Part shown: piece after piece, positions 9,337-16,508 of the stretch
Position numbering within the stretch: position 1 is the stretch's first letter
How the letters are laid out: each line of letters opens with the position of its first letter
Source: Candidatus Poribacteria bacterium
Lineage (GTDB): Bacteria > Abyssobacteria > SURF-5
Direction of reading: 5' to 3'
Length of the DNA: 64,000 nucleotides
NCBI GenBank assembly: GCA_016215705.1
Contig: JACRIR010000135.1
Location: forward strand, 7,996 to 71,995
Program-made: the position numbers and the translations under genes
The notes under the pieces: generated by a model
Database searches by the model: none
What the model was told of the DNA's origin: nothing
The model's input: only the letters and a program-made list of their open reading frames with translations

Positions 9337-9611
9337 AAGAATGAAACCACGGATTCGAGAAGAATTCACCACCAAGTCACCAGGAAGAAGAACAGGAAGA
9401 AGAAAAAGAAAAGAAGCATTTTAATCACGGATTAACACTGATTAACTCGGATTTAGGGGAAAAGAAGAGAAAGAAAAAGAGATTGTAACACGAATTACGC
9501 GAATTGCATCACGAATGGATGTTCGGTAGGAACATTTTTGCTGTTATCAACCGGAGACATGAAACCGGAAACCGTAGGTATAGCCTAAGACACGAGTGGG
9601 AGGGTAGGGGA
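9337..9611. repeat. Intergenic region with degenerate direct repeats
   Basis: Gene-free A/G-rich stretch. It contains fragments of a dispersed repeat type: 'CACGAATGGCGCGAATTG' near the 9318 boundary, 'ATCACGGATTAACACTGATT' at about 9424-9443 and 'CACGAATTACGCGAATTGC' at about 9488-9506. Similar pieces recur near 5890 and 16338. An open frame continuing upstream of 9612 to 9504 is repeat sequence, not part of the next gene. Confidence 0.5.
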
Positions 9612-11105
9612 ATGAAAACGATTACCTCAATTCTGTTTGTTATCGTACTTGTTGTTCTTGTTGCGCCGGGTATGGCCGCTGCTTCTGTTTATTACGTGCC
9701 CGACAATTATGCCACAATGCAGGCGGCAATCGACGCTGGAGTTTCCGGCGACACCATTATTGTCCGCGACGGCATATATAAGGGAGCGGGTAACAAGGAC
9801 ATCGACTTCAAAGGGAAAGCACTGACACTGCGCTCGGAGAACGGTCCCGCAGGTTGCATCATCGACTGCGAGGCCAGCGGCAGGGGGTTCTACTTCCATA
9901 GCGGTGAGACATCTGCATCGGTTCTGGATGGATTCACAGTAATCAATGGATTCGCCACCGAAGTCTCGCCGGACGACAACAGCGGGGGTGCGGTCAAATG
10001 TGTCGGCAACTCCAGTCCGACCATAGAGAATTGCGCGTTTAGCGGTAATTCGGCCTATCGTGGAGGCGCTATTGCCTGCTGGTTTTCCTCTCCAAGCATA
10101 ACGTATTGCTACCTGAGCGACAATTCGGCTGATCTCGACGGTGGCGCAATCTATTGCGCGCAATCTCTCGCGGACGTCGCCGACTGCGTCTTCTACAGCA
10201 ACTCGGCGCAATATGGCGGCGGGATTCATTTGACCAATTACTCCTATCCGACGATCACTAATTGCATCGTAAGCAGCAACGAGAGCGATCTCGATGGGGG
10301 TGGCATTTATTGCTGGTACTCCTCGCCGGCCGTTGCGAACTGCACTATTGCGGGAAACTCGGCTCTCGACGAGGGTGGCGGGACCGCCTGCTATTTTTCT
10401 TCGCCGGTTGTCACTGACTGCATACTCTGGGATGATTCCAGCGCCCATGGAGCAGAAATAGCGCTCGTATACATCTCTCAACTCACGATCAGTTACAGTG
10501 ACGTCGAGGGCGGAAGCTCGAGCGTCTATTCGCAGCCGGGCAGTGTTCTGAATTGGGGATCCGGAAATATCAACTCTAATCCGCTGTTTGCGGCCGGGGC
10601 GCTTGGCACATATTATCTCAGCCAGACGGCTGCCGGACAGAACGCGAACAGCCCTTGCATGAATGCAGGCAGTGACACTGCCGTCAATGTTGGAATGGAC
10701 TCGTATACTACGCGGACCGACGGCGTGGGTGACACCGGCGTGGTTGACATGGGATATCACTACGGTTTGTTTGTGCCAAGCGGTCTCACACAGATAAACC
10801 TGCTGTCGCCGGCGAATCAATCGGTTTTGTCCTCGGCTCCCACGTTCACGTGGACAGCCGACGGTGGCGCAAGCAGCGTCTATGCAGTTGATTTGAGCTA
10901 TTCTGCCAATTTCTCAAGCTACTGGTCCACATACAACAACATGCATCAACTTATTGATCAAACCTCGTGGACTATGCCAGCCTCGATTTGGAACAAAATT
11001 CCACATGGGAAACTAGTGTATTGGAAAGTTCGTGGCGCTGATTTGGATCATACGCCGCTCGAGGTCATCTACAGTGTCGAGGTTCGGTCATTCAATAAAC
11101 AGTAA
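9612..11105 (+). CDS. Secreted right-handed beta-helix protein with shared C-terminal module
   Basis: A 497-residue exported protein of unknown substrate. The start ATG at 9612 is chosen because it begins a clear signal peptide (MKTITSILFVIVLVVLVAPG, cleavage near AAA-SVYY) and has GGGAGG nearby. Residues about 24-380 form a parallel beta-helix of the polymorphic outer-membrane/pectate-lyase-like kind: it opens with PDNYATMQAAIDAG and then repeats NCxFSGNSAxxGGAI-type rungs at least five times. The last ~100 residues form a separate domain (from INLLSPANQSVLSSAPTFTW to RSFNKQ) that is closely related to the C-terminus of the sugar dehydrogenase at 44453-45937. No catalytic residues are evident; it may be structural or bind a polysaccharide. 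Confidence 0.85.
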   Translation: MKTITSILFVIVLVVLVAPGMAAASVYYVPDNYATMQAAIDAGVSGDTIIVRDGIYKGAGNKDIDFKGKALTLRSENGPAGCIIDCEASGRGFYFHSGETSASVLDGFTVINGFATEVSPDDNSGGAVKCVGNSSPTIENCAFSGNSAYRGGAIACWFSSPSITYCYLSDNSADLDGGAIYCAQSLADVADCVFYSNSAQYGGGIHLTNYSYPTITNCIVSSNESDLDGGGIYCWYSSPAVANCTIAGNSALDEGGGTACYFSSPVVTDCILWDDSSAHGAEIALVYISQLTISYSDVEGGSSSVYSQPGSVLNWGSGNINSNPLFAAGALGTYYLSQTAAGQNANSPCMNAGSDTAVNVGMDSYTTRTDGVGDTGVVDMGYHYGLFVPSGLTQINLLSPANQSVLSSAPTFTWTADGGASSVYAVDLSYSANFSSYWSTYNNMHQLIDQTSWTMPASIWNKIPHGKLVYWKVRGADLDHTPLEVIYSVEVRSFNKQ

Positions 11106-11456
11106 TCTCCAAAGAGCGTGAAAGGGAGAAAGGGGTGCAGGGGAAAGCAGAAGAACACAGCGTGGCAGAGCCGCAACGCAAGGTTAAATTGGGGACACCA
11201 TGCGGCATGGTGTCCCCAATTTAACCGGTGTCTGCCGGACAACTTACGAGGAACACCGTATGAGAACCATGACAGGAATTCGCGATTTCGAACGTGAGTA
11301 GTACAGCAAACAAGAGACCGAAAGCCGAGTATTAACGGGGGCACAGGGAAAATTGAGAAACACTTTGACCTGTGCCCCTTGACTCAAGACTCAATATGGG
11401 CATAATATTATCGTTGTGGTAAAGAATCAAAATGGAGGGGAAGAGACTATATTCTT
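11106..11456. other. Intergenic region with palindrome, hairpin and dispersed repeat
   Basis: No gene supported. It contains the perfect palindrome at 11182-11226 (listed separately) and a 31-nt dispersed repeat at about 11273-11303 matching 22145-22175. A long hairpin has arms GGGGCACAGG (11338-11347) and CCTGTGCCCC (11369-11378), separated by 21 nt. Confidence 0.6.
11182..11226. repeat. Perfect 45-nt palindrome, family A (GGGGACACCATG core)
   Basis: Two 22-nt arms, GGTTAAATTGGGGACACCATGC to the left and its exact complement to the right, flank a single G. The core GGGGACACCATG recurs at 36805, 37498, 55751 and, with one change, at 38352 and 58646. The outer part of the arms (GGTTAAATT here) is specific to this copy. 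Confidence 0.9.
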
Positions 11457-11669
11457 GTGGCAATTGCCATAGGCTCGTTAACCATTTCGGTGGTGTACAA
11501 ATATTTCTCAAGAGTTACCTTGCGAATGGCGTGGTTCATGGTGGCGCCTATTTTCGTTTCTGTTTACTTCGTGGTTGGTTTTATCGTGGGAGATCTTTGG
11601 GGAGTTATCGGCGGCAGAATCCTACGACCCACTCTATCCAACCTCTTGATGTGGTTGTCTGGAAAGTAG
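11457..11669 (+). CDS. Small predicted membrane protein
   Basis: A 70-residue frame starting with GTG. It has one or two hydrophobic segments (MAWFMVAPIFVSVYFVVGFI) and a glycine-rich tail (GDLWGVIGGRILRP). It ends about 85 nt before the FG-GAP gene on the same strand. I do not recognise a family and the ribosome-binding site is weak (GGAGG about 18 nt upstream). The overlapping 101-residue frame from 11432 has a composition typical of a shadow. Treat as hypothetical. Confidence 0.4.
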   Translation: MAIAIGSLTISVVYKYFSRVTLRMAWFMVAPIFVSVYFVVGFIVGDLWGVIGGRILRPTLSNLLMWLSGK

Positions 11670-11755
11670 TGCTGAGATGTCACCGTAGCGGTTCACGAAA
11701 GGCGAGAATATGCGCGAATCATGCGTCAGTACTCTGACATGGAGGAAAGGCAGAT

Positions 11756-12901
11756 ATGAACTGGAAAAAGGTTGCGCTGGGTTGCTCTATTTCCTCTGCG
11801 GTTCTTGTCGTCATCATTGCCGTCGGTGGTTACTTTGCGTTTCGACATTTCCGAAAATTCATTCCCGGTCGCATGGAAATACCAAAGAATCTCATCGACG
11901 CCTCAGTCCTTACGGGCTCGGACTTGCTTTCAAAGAAGACCTTTTTTGAGGATAGCCGACTGGGAAAGATCACTGATATTGAACTCGGGGAACTCGATCC
12001 GAGCCCGGGCCAGGAAATCGGGATTGCAGGTTCGCGCGGCGCAGCGTTCCTGGACGAAGAAGCGAGGCTGAAGTCAACAATCATGTTCAGCGGAGAGACA
12101 GATGATGTTAATATTATCGAGATCAACGCTGACGGCGTTTGTGAATTCCTAAATCGGGGATCATGGGGTGTCAGCGCATCTTTGATGGACCACAAGGGCA
12201 ATGTCATTTGGACATACAGCGATGAAACGGGCGTTGACGACATGGATTCGGGCGACATGGATGGTGACGGCACGATGGAGTTCGTGGTTGGCTTCAACGG
12301 CGGTGGAGGCGTGCATCTTGTTGACATCAATGGGAAGAAGAAGTGGAGCGAGTCCGATGGCAACGTCTGGCACGTTGAATTTGTGGACACCAATGGCGAC
12401 GGCATTCTTGAAATAGTGCACAGCAACGCCGGCGGACAGATGACGATAAGAGACCAAAACGGCAAGGTCGTCCGGCGAACGCATCCCGGCCCGTATTTCT
12501 CTCACTTCTCTCTCTGCAAATGGCCGACCCAAAAGGATCATGAATACGCCCTGCTGGCCGAAAATGACACCATCTGGATTTTTGACTTCGACGGTAAAAC
12601 CGTTGCGCAATTTACAGCGCCCAAGTGCGGCACGCTTGGACACGCCAGAGGCACACCTGTAAAGCTTATGGCTGACCAACCCGAATACTTCGCTACGCTC
12701 GTGGAGTTCAGACATTGGAATCGCGCAATTCTATATGTACATGATCGCGACGGCAAGCTTATGTACCAGGAAATCCTGCCGGAAACCTGTGCATCAATCG
12801 CAGCGCTATCTCTCAGCGACTCCAAGACAGACACGCTTCTAGTGGGCGGAGATGGCAAAGTGTGGCAGTACAAGGCTGGCAACAATTCTGATAAGCATTA
12901 G
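11756..12901 (+). CDS. Membrane-anchored FG-GAP/VCBS repeat protein
   Basis: A 381-residue protein with an N-terminal membrane anchor (residues about 9-28, SISSAVLVVIIAVGGYFAF) and a predicted extracytoplasmic beta-propeller. Calcium-binding-type loops are visible as DMDSGDMDGDGTMEFVVGF (about 161-180) and DTNGDGILEIVHS (about 204-216), the FG-GAP/VCBS pattern shared with integrin alpha chains. Preceded by GGAGGAAAGG 6-7 nt from the ATG. Function unknown; adhesion or ligand binding is an inference from the fold. The gene stands alone, with about 100 nt before the TldD-like gene. Confidence 0.75.
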   Translation: MNWKKVALGCSISSAVLVVIIAVGGYFAFRHFRKFIPGRMEIPKNLIDASVLTGSDLLSKKTFFEDSRLGKITDIELGELDPSPGQEIGIAGSRGAAFLDEEARLKSTIMFSGETDDVNIIEINADGVCEFLNRGSWGVSASLMDHKGNVIWTYSDETGVDDMDSGDMDGDGTMEFVVGFNGGGGVHLVDINGKKKWSESDGNVWHVEFVDTNGDGILEIVHSNAGGQMTIRDQNGKVVRRTHPGPYFSHFSLCKWPTQKDHEYALLAENDTIWIFDFDGKTVAQFTAPKCGTLGHARGTPVKLMADQPEYFATLVEFRHWNRAILYVHDRDGKLMYQEILPETCASIAALSLSDSKTDTLLVGGDGKVWQYKAGNNSDKH

Positions 12902-13004
12902 GGTTTAGAGATGTCTTGCAGGGGCAGAACTTGTGGTTATTCGCCTGTCGGTCCGATTCTGGCACTATGGAAACTGTCTATGGCCCTCTTAGGGAGGAAA
13001 ACGA

Positions 13005-14768
13005 ATGAAGAAGCTTTTCTTGGGAAGCCTGCTCGCGCTCATGTTGGCCCTCGTGCATCCGCTTGGTTATCTTAAGGCCGAATACGAGTCTTCGCGCGTC
13101 CCGTCCGTCGAAACCTCGGTTGCGAAGGGCTTCAAATCTTCCAAAATGTCTCAGGAACAGAGTCTGATCATGGGCGCGATGAAGCGCGAGCTTGATCGCT
13201 CCATGGCAAAGTTATCTCTCGACGACTATCCGTCACCCTATTTCATCAGCTACCTTATTAGAGACAAACGAGAGGTTTCTGTGACTGCAAGATATGGAGC
13301 GATCTTTTCATTCAGCGACAGTAAGTATCGTCCCAGTCATATAGAGGTGCGCGTCGGCACCCACGAGCTCGACAATTCCGACAAACCTTCATCCGCCTGG
13401 CGGCTGGATCATGGATTTCCGGTCGACAATGACGCAGCCGTGATAGAGAACAGGCTATGGATTCTTACTGATCTTCTTTACAAGAAGGCCCTGGCGGAAT
13501 ATATGAACAAGAAGGGGAAGCGGGCGTTCAAGGCAGATGAAAAAGTGAAGGTCAACGATTTTTCTTTTGAGGACAAACAAGACTTCGTCGGAGCCAAGGC
13601 AAGCCTTGCTTTTGACAAAGAACACTGGTTTGGAGTTCTTCGGCGCGTCTCGGAAGTGTTCCTGAAACACCCCGAACTTGTGTACTCCCAGATTGAATTT
13701 GACGCAACCGAGGATACGAAATATCTCGTAAACAGCGAGGGCACTACGGTCGTCGAAGGAAACACTTACTATGCAATCGAGGTATGGGCCGGCGCATGGT
13801 CGGAAGATGGGATGCCGCTGGCTCATTCGGTGCGCTACTCATGTCGAGACGCCGGGGAGCTTCCTTCCGAAACCAAAATGAAGAGTGACATCGACGAGAT
13901 GATATCGGAGCTGAAGCTGTTACGGCAGACCGAAGAAATAAAGCCTTGCACTGTGCCTGCGATCTTTGATCCTGAAATGAGTTCGGTTCTCTTCCACGAA
14001 GCAATGGGACACCGCCTCGAAGGGGATCGGCAACGGGAAGACAAGGAAGGGCATACGTTCAAGAACAAAGTCGGCGAGAAAGTGCTGCCTGAATTCTTGA
14101 CGCTTATAGATAATCCGACTTTGCCGGAATACGCAAATACGACGCTCTTCGGCCACTATCTGTATGACGATCAGGGGGTTCCCGGGCAGAAGACCATCCT
14201 GGTGGAAGATGGAGTTCTCAAGAACTATTTAATGTCAAGGAGGCCGATAGAGAATTTCGATAATTCCAATGGACACGGCAGGGTTTGCGCGAAATCAGGT
14301 ATTGGAGCGTCTCTTTCGGCGAGGATGGCAAATCTGCAAGTCCACTCGAAGAATGAACTATCCAGAACCGATCTGGAGCAAAGGCTTATCGACGAATGCA
14401 AGAAACGCGGGCTTGATTGCGGTCTGATATTCGTGGGAACATTGGGCGGACATACGAACACGGACACATATAATTATCAGGCGTTTCTTGGGAAACCGAA
14501 GCTTGTATACAAATTGAACGTCAGCGACGGCACACGTGAGCTCGTAAGAGGCGTTAACATAGTAGGCACGCCGTTGAACACTTTGGAGAAAGTCATCGCA
14601 ACAGGAAACGACTATGCCGTCTACAATGGCTATTGCGGGGCGGAATCCGGTATGGTCCCGGTGAGCGGGATTGCTCCGAGCATCCTCTTGAGCGAAATCG
14701 AAATTCAGCGGATTCCGGATGAGAAGTCGAGGCCGCCAATTCTTCTGCCTCCGGCGTTTGACCGCTGA
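13005..14768 (+). CDS. Exported TldD/PmbA-family metalloprotease
   Basis: A 587-residue member of peptidase family U62. The zinc motif HExxGH appears as FHEAMGHRLEGDRQ (about residues 332-345), and the C-terminal half has the family pattern from SGIGASLSARMANLQV to GFVNGxE-like segments ending in SGIAPSILLSEIEIQ. Unlike cytoplasmic TldD it begins with a signal-peptide-like stretch, MKKLFLGSLLALMLALVHP, and carries about 110 extra N-terminal residues. The ATG has GGGAGGAAAACG in front. TldD homologues degrade unfolded peptides or mature peptide antibiotics with a TldE partner; no tldE is seen here, so the substrate is unknown. Confidence 0.88.
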   Translation: MKKLFLGSLLALMLALVHPLGYLKAEYESSRVPSVETSVAKGFKSSKMSQEQSLIMGAMKRELDRSMAKLSLDDYPSPYFISYLIRDKREVSVTARYGAIFSFSDSKYRPSHIEVRVGTHELDNSDKPSSAWRLDHGFPVDNDAAVIENRLWILTDLLYKKALAEYMNKKGKRAFKADEKVKVNDFSFEDKQDFVGAKASLAFDKEHWFGVLRRVSEVFLKHPELVYSQIEFDATEDTKYLVNSEGTTVVEGNTYYAIEVWAGAWSEDGMPLAHSVRYSCRDAGELPSETKMKSDIDEMISELKLLRQTEEIKPCTVPAIFDPEMSSVLFHEAMGHRLEGDRQREDKEGHTFKNKVGEKVLPEFLTLIDNPTLPEYANTTLFGHYLYDDQGVPGQKTILVEDGVLKNYLMSRRPIENFDNSNGHGRVCAKSGIGASLSARMANLQVHSKNELSRTDLEQRLIDECKKRGLDCGLIFVGTLGGHTNTDTYNYQAFLGKPKLVYKLNVSDGTRELVRGVNIVGTPLNTLEKVIATGNDYAVYNGYCGAESGMVPVSGIAPSILLSEIEIQRIPDEKSRPPILLPPAFDR

Positions 14769-14892
14769 ACCGGGCCAGGTAATCCTAACGAGAATGACAC
14801 TGAGGAGTATGTGTTTGCGGCCTTACCGTGCACAGGCTCTGATCTCTCTGTGCAGGAATTAGCTTGTTGTGGAAAGTAGGAGTTTCAAGAGA

Positions 14893-16269
14893 ATGAAACA
14901 TGTTCGGAATGTGTTGTTTGTGATCCTCTTATTGGTACTTTTGTCAACTTCGGCCCTTGCCCAGCAAGAGAAAACGCGCATCGGCGTCTGGAATTTCGAT
15001 GCGGGAGAATTGATCCCGCTTGATGCGAACGTTGCATTGTCGGATGTGCTGAGGTCGGAGCTTTTTCTCACCGGCAAATTCGCAGTGATCGAGCGCAGTG
15101 ACATGGACCGCACTTTGCAGCAGCGGCGCTTTCAGCAGGCGGAATGTGTATCCACCGAATGCGTTGTTGAGGCAGGCCGGATTCTCGGTGTTGAGAAAAT
15201 GGTTAGCGGAACCATTGGCAAGGTCGGGGTCACGTATACGATCAATCTGCGGCTTATCGATGTCGGGACGGGCAATGTCGAGAGAATGGCAAAAGAGACT
15301 TGCCGGTGCGAAATAGACGACTTGATATACGTGGTCGGCGCGGCGGCGAAGGCTCTCGCCGAATCTGAAACCAGAGCGGAGCGGCAAGCTCGCATCGAGC
15401 GTGAAAGAATCGCTAAAGAGGAAGAGGAGAAGAAGAAGGCAGCGGAGAAGAAGGCGCGTGAATTTACGGCGGAAGGCATGATATTGATTCCGGCGGGCAA
15501 GTTTCTCATGGGCAGTCCTGAAGATGAAGGGGCTGATGTCGAACATCCGCAACACACGATATACCTGGATGCTTTCTACATTGACAAATACGAGGTCACA
15601 AACGCGCAGTTCAAGGAATTCGTGGAAGCTGCGCATTATGTAACCCAAGCCGAGAGAGACGGCTGGGGCAAAGTGTGGACGGGCAAGGGATGGCCAAAAG
15701 AAAAGGGCGCAAATTGGAAGCATCCGTATGGCCTGGAAAGCAGCATAGAGGATATCATGGACCACCCGGTGGTACAAGTGAGCTGGAACGACGCGAACGC
15801 ATACGCCCGATGGATCGGCAAAAGACTGCCGACCGAGGCAGAGTGGGAGAAGGCCGCGCGTGGAGCAGATGGCAGGAAATTTCCATGGGGCAATGCGGCG
15901 CCGGACGGCAGCAGGTGCAACTTTGCGGACAAGAATACTGATTTCGAGTGGAGTTACAAGGGGGCAAATGACAAATACAAGTACACTGCGCCCGTTGGAG
16001 CGTACGAAGCCGGCAAGAGCCCATACGGCGTGTATGACATGGCGGGAAATGTGTGGGAGTGGTGTTCTGACTGGTACGACAAGGACTACTACATCAAGAG
16101 TCCGACAAGTAATCCCGCTGGTCCATCATATGGAACTGCCCACCCTACTCGCGGCGGCGCTTGGAGTGTTAACGTGGACAACCTGCGGGCGGCGAACCGT
16201 TACTACTCCGCCGAGGCCGATTTCAGGGTCAACTACCTGGGGTTCCGGCTTGCGCACGATGCGGAGTAG
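14893..16269 (+). CDS. CsgG-like domain fused to FGE/sulfatase-modifying-factor-like domain
   Basis: A 458-residue exported protein. After a signal peptide (MKHVRNVLFVILLLVLLSTS) comes a CsgG/TolB-N-like domain (about 25-160: IGVWNFDAGE, then VIERSDMDRTLQQRRF). A short charged helical linker (about 165-195, EEEEKKKAAEKKA) leads to an FGE-sulfatase domain (about 195-455) with MILIPAGKFLMGSPEDEG, YIDKYEVTNAQFKEFV, RLPTEAEWEKAARG and DMAGNVWEWCSDWY. The redox/copper cysteines that true formylglycine-generating enzymes carry near the C-terminus are absent (NLRAANRYYSAEADFRVNYL), so catalysis is doubtful. ATG at 14893 is preferred over GTG at 14869 because it starts the signal peptide, with TAGGAG about 10 nt upstream. 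Confidence 0.85.
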   Translation: MKHVRNVLFVILLLVLLSTSALAQQEKTRIGVWNFDAGELIPLDANVALSDVLRSELFLTGKFAVIERSDMDRTLQQRRFQQAECVSTECVVEAGRILGVEKMVSGTIGKVGVTYTINLRLIDVGTGNVERMAKETCRCEIDDLIYVVGAAAKALAESETRAERQARIERERIAKEEEEKKKAAEKKAREFTAEGMILIPAGKFLMGSPEDEGADVEHPQHTIYLDAFYIDKYEVTNAQFKEFVEAAHYVTQAERDGWGKVWTGKGWPKEKGANWKHPYGLESSIEDIMDHPVVQVSWNDANAYARWIGKRLPTEAEWEKAARGADGRKFPWGNAAPDGSRCNFADKNTDFEWSYKGANDKYKYTAPVGAYEAGKSPYGVYDMAGNVWEWCSDWYDKDYYIKSPTSNPAGPSYGTAHPTRGGAWSVNVDNLRAANRYYSAEADFRVNYLGFRLAHDAE

Positions 16270-16508
16270 CTCGAATTGAGCCAGGAATGTACAGGGACCC
16301 GAGGCGCAACGGGCGCAAAGGAAGAAGACCCTGATCACGAATGGCGCGATTGGCTTTATTGGTGTGGATTCCCACCCCCGATCAGAGCTTGTCCCCAACT
16401 TGATTGGGGATCGAGGGCAGGCTTTTCGCGGGAATGACGGATTGTGATGGCTCTCCTCGGTGCGTAAGAACTCTTGAAGCCGTGCATATTTCACGCAGGA
16501 TAGGCGGA
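16270..16508. repeat. Intergenic dispersed-repeat sequence
   Basis: The stretch holds a 'CACGAATGGCGCGATTGG' repeat fragment near 16338-16355 and a 'GATTGGGGATCGAGGGCAGG' plus 'CGCGGGAATGACGG' fragment at about 16402-16441. The latter is half of the dispersed 'CATTCCCGCGAAAGCGGGAAT' inverted repeat that reappears near 50838 and 55829. The next frame is open through this region, but that part is repeat, not protein. Confidence 0.45.

Noticed and set aside
9627-10820. Long minus-strand ORF of 397 residues opposite the beta-helix gene
   Set aside because: Antisense shadow of a repetitive, GC-biased coding region; Arg/Val-rich composition without domain signatures.
11432-11737. 101-residue ORF overlapping the small membrane protein
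   Set aside because: Composition (Cys, Arg and His scattered, no hydrophobic segment or motif) is that of an out-of-frame reading; the 70-residue membrane frame is more credible, though itself weak.
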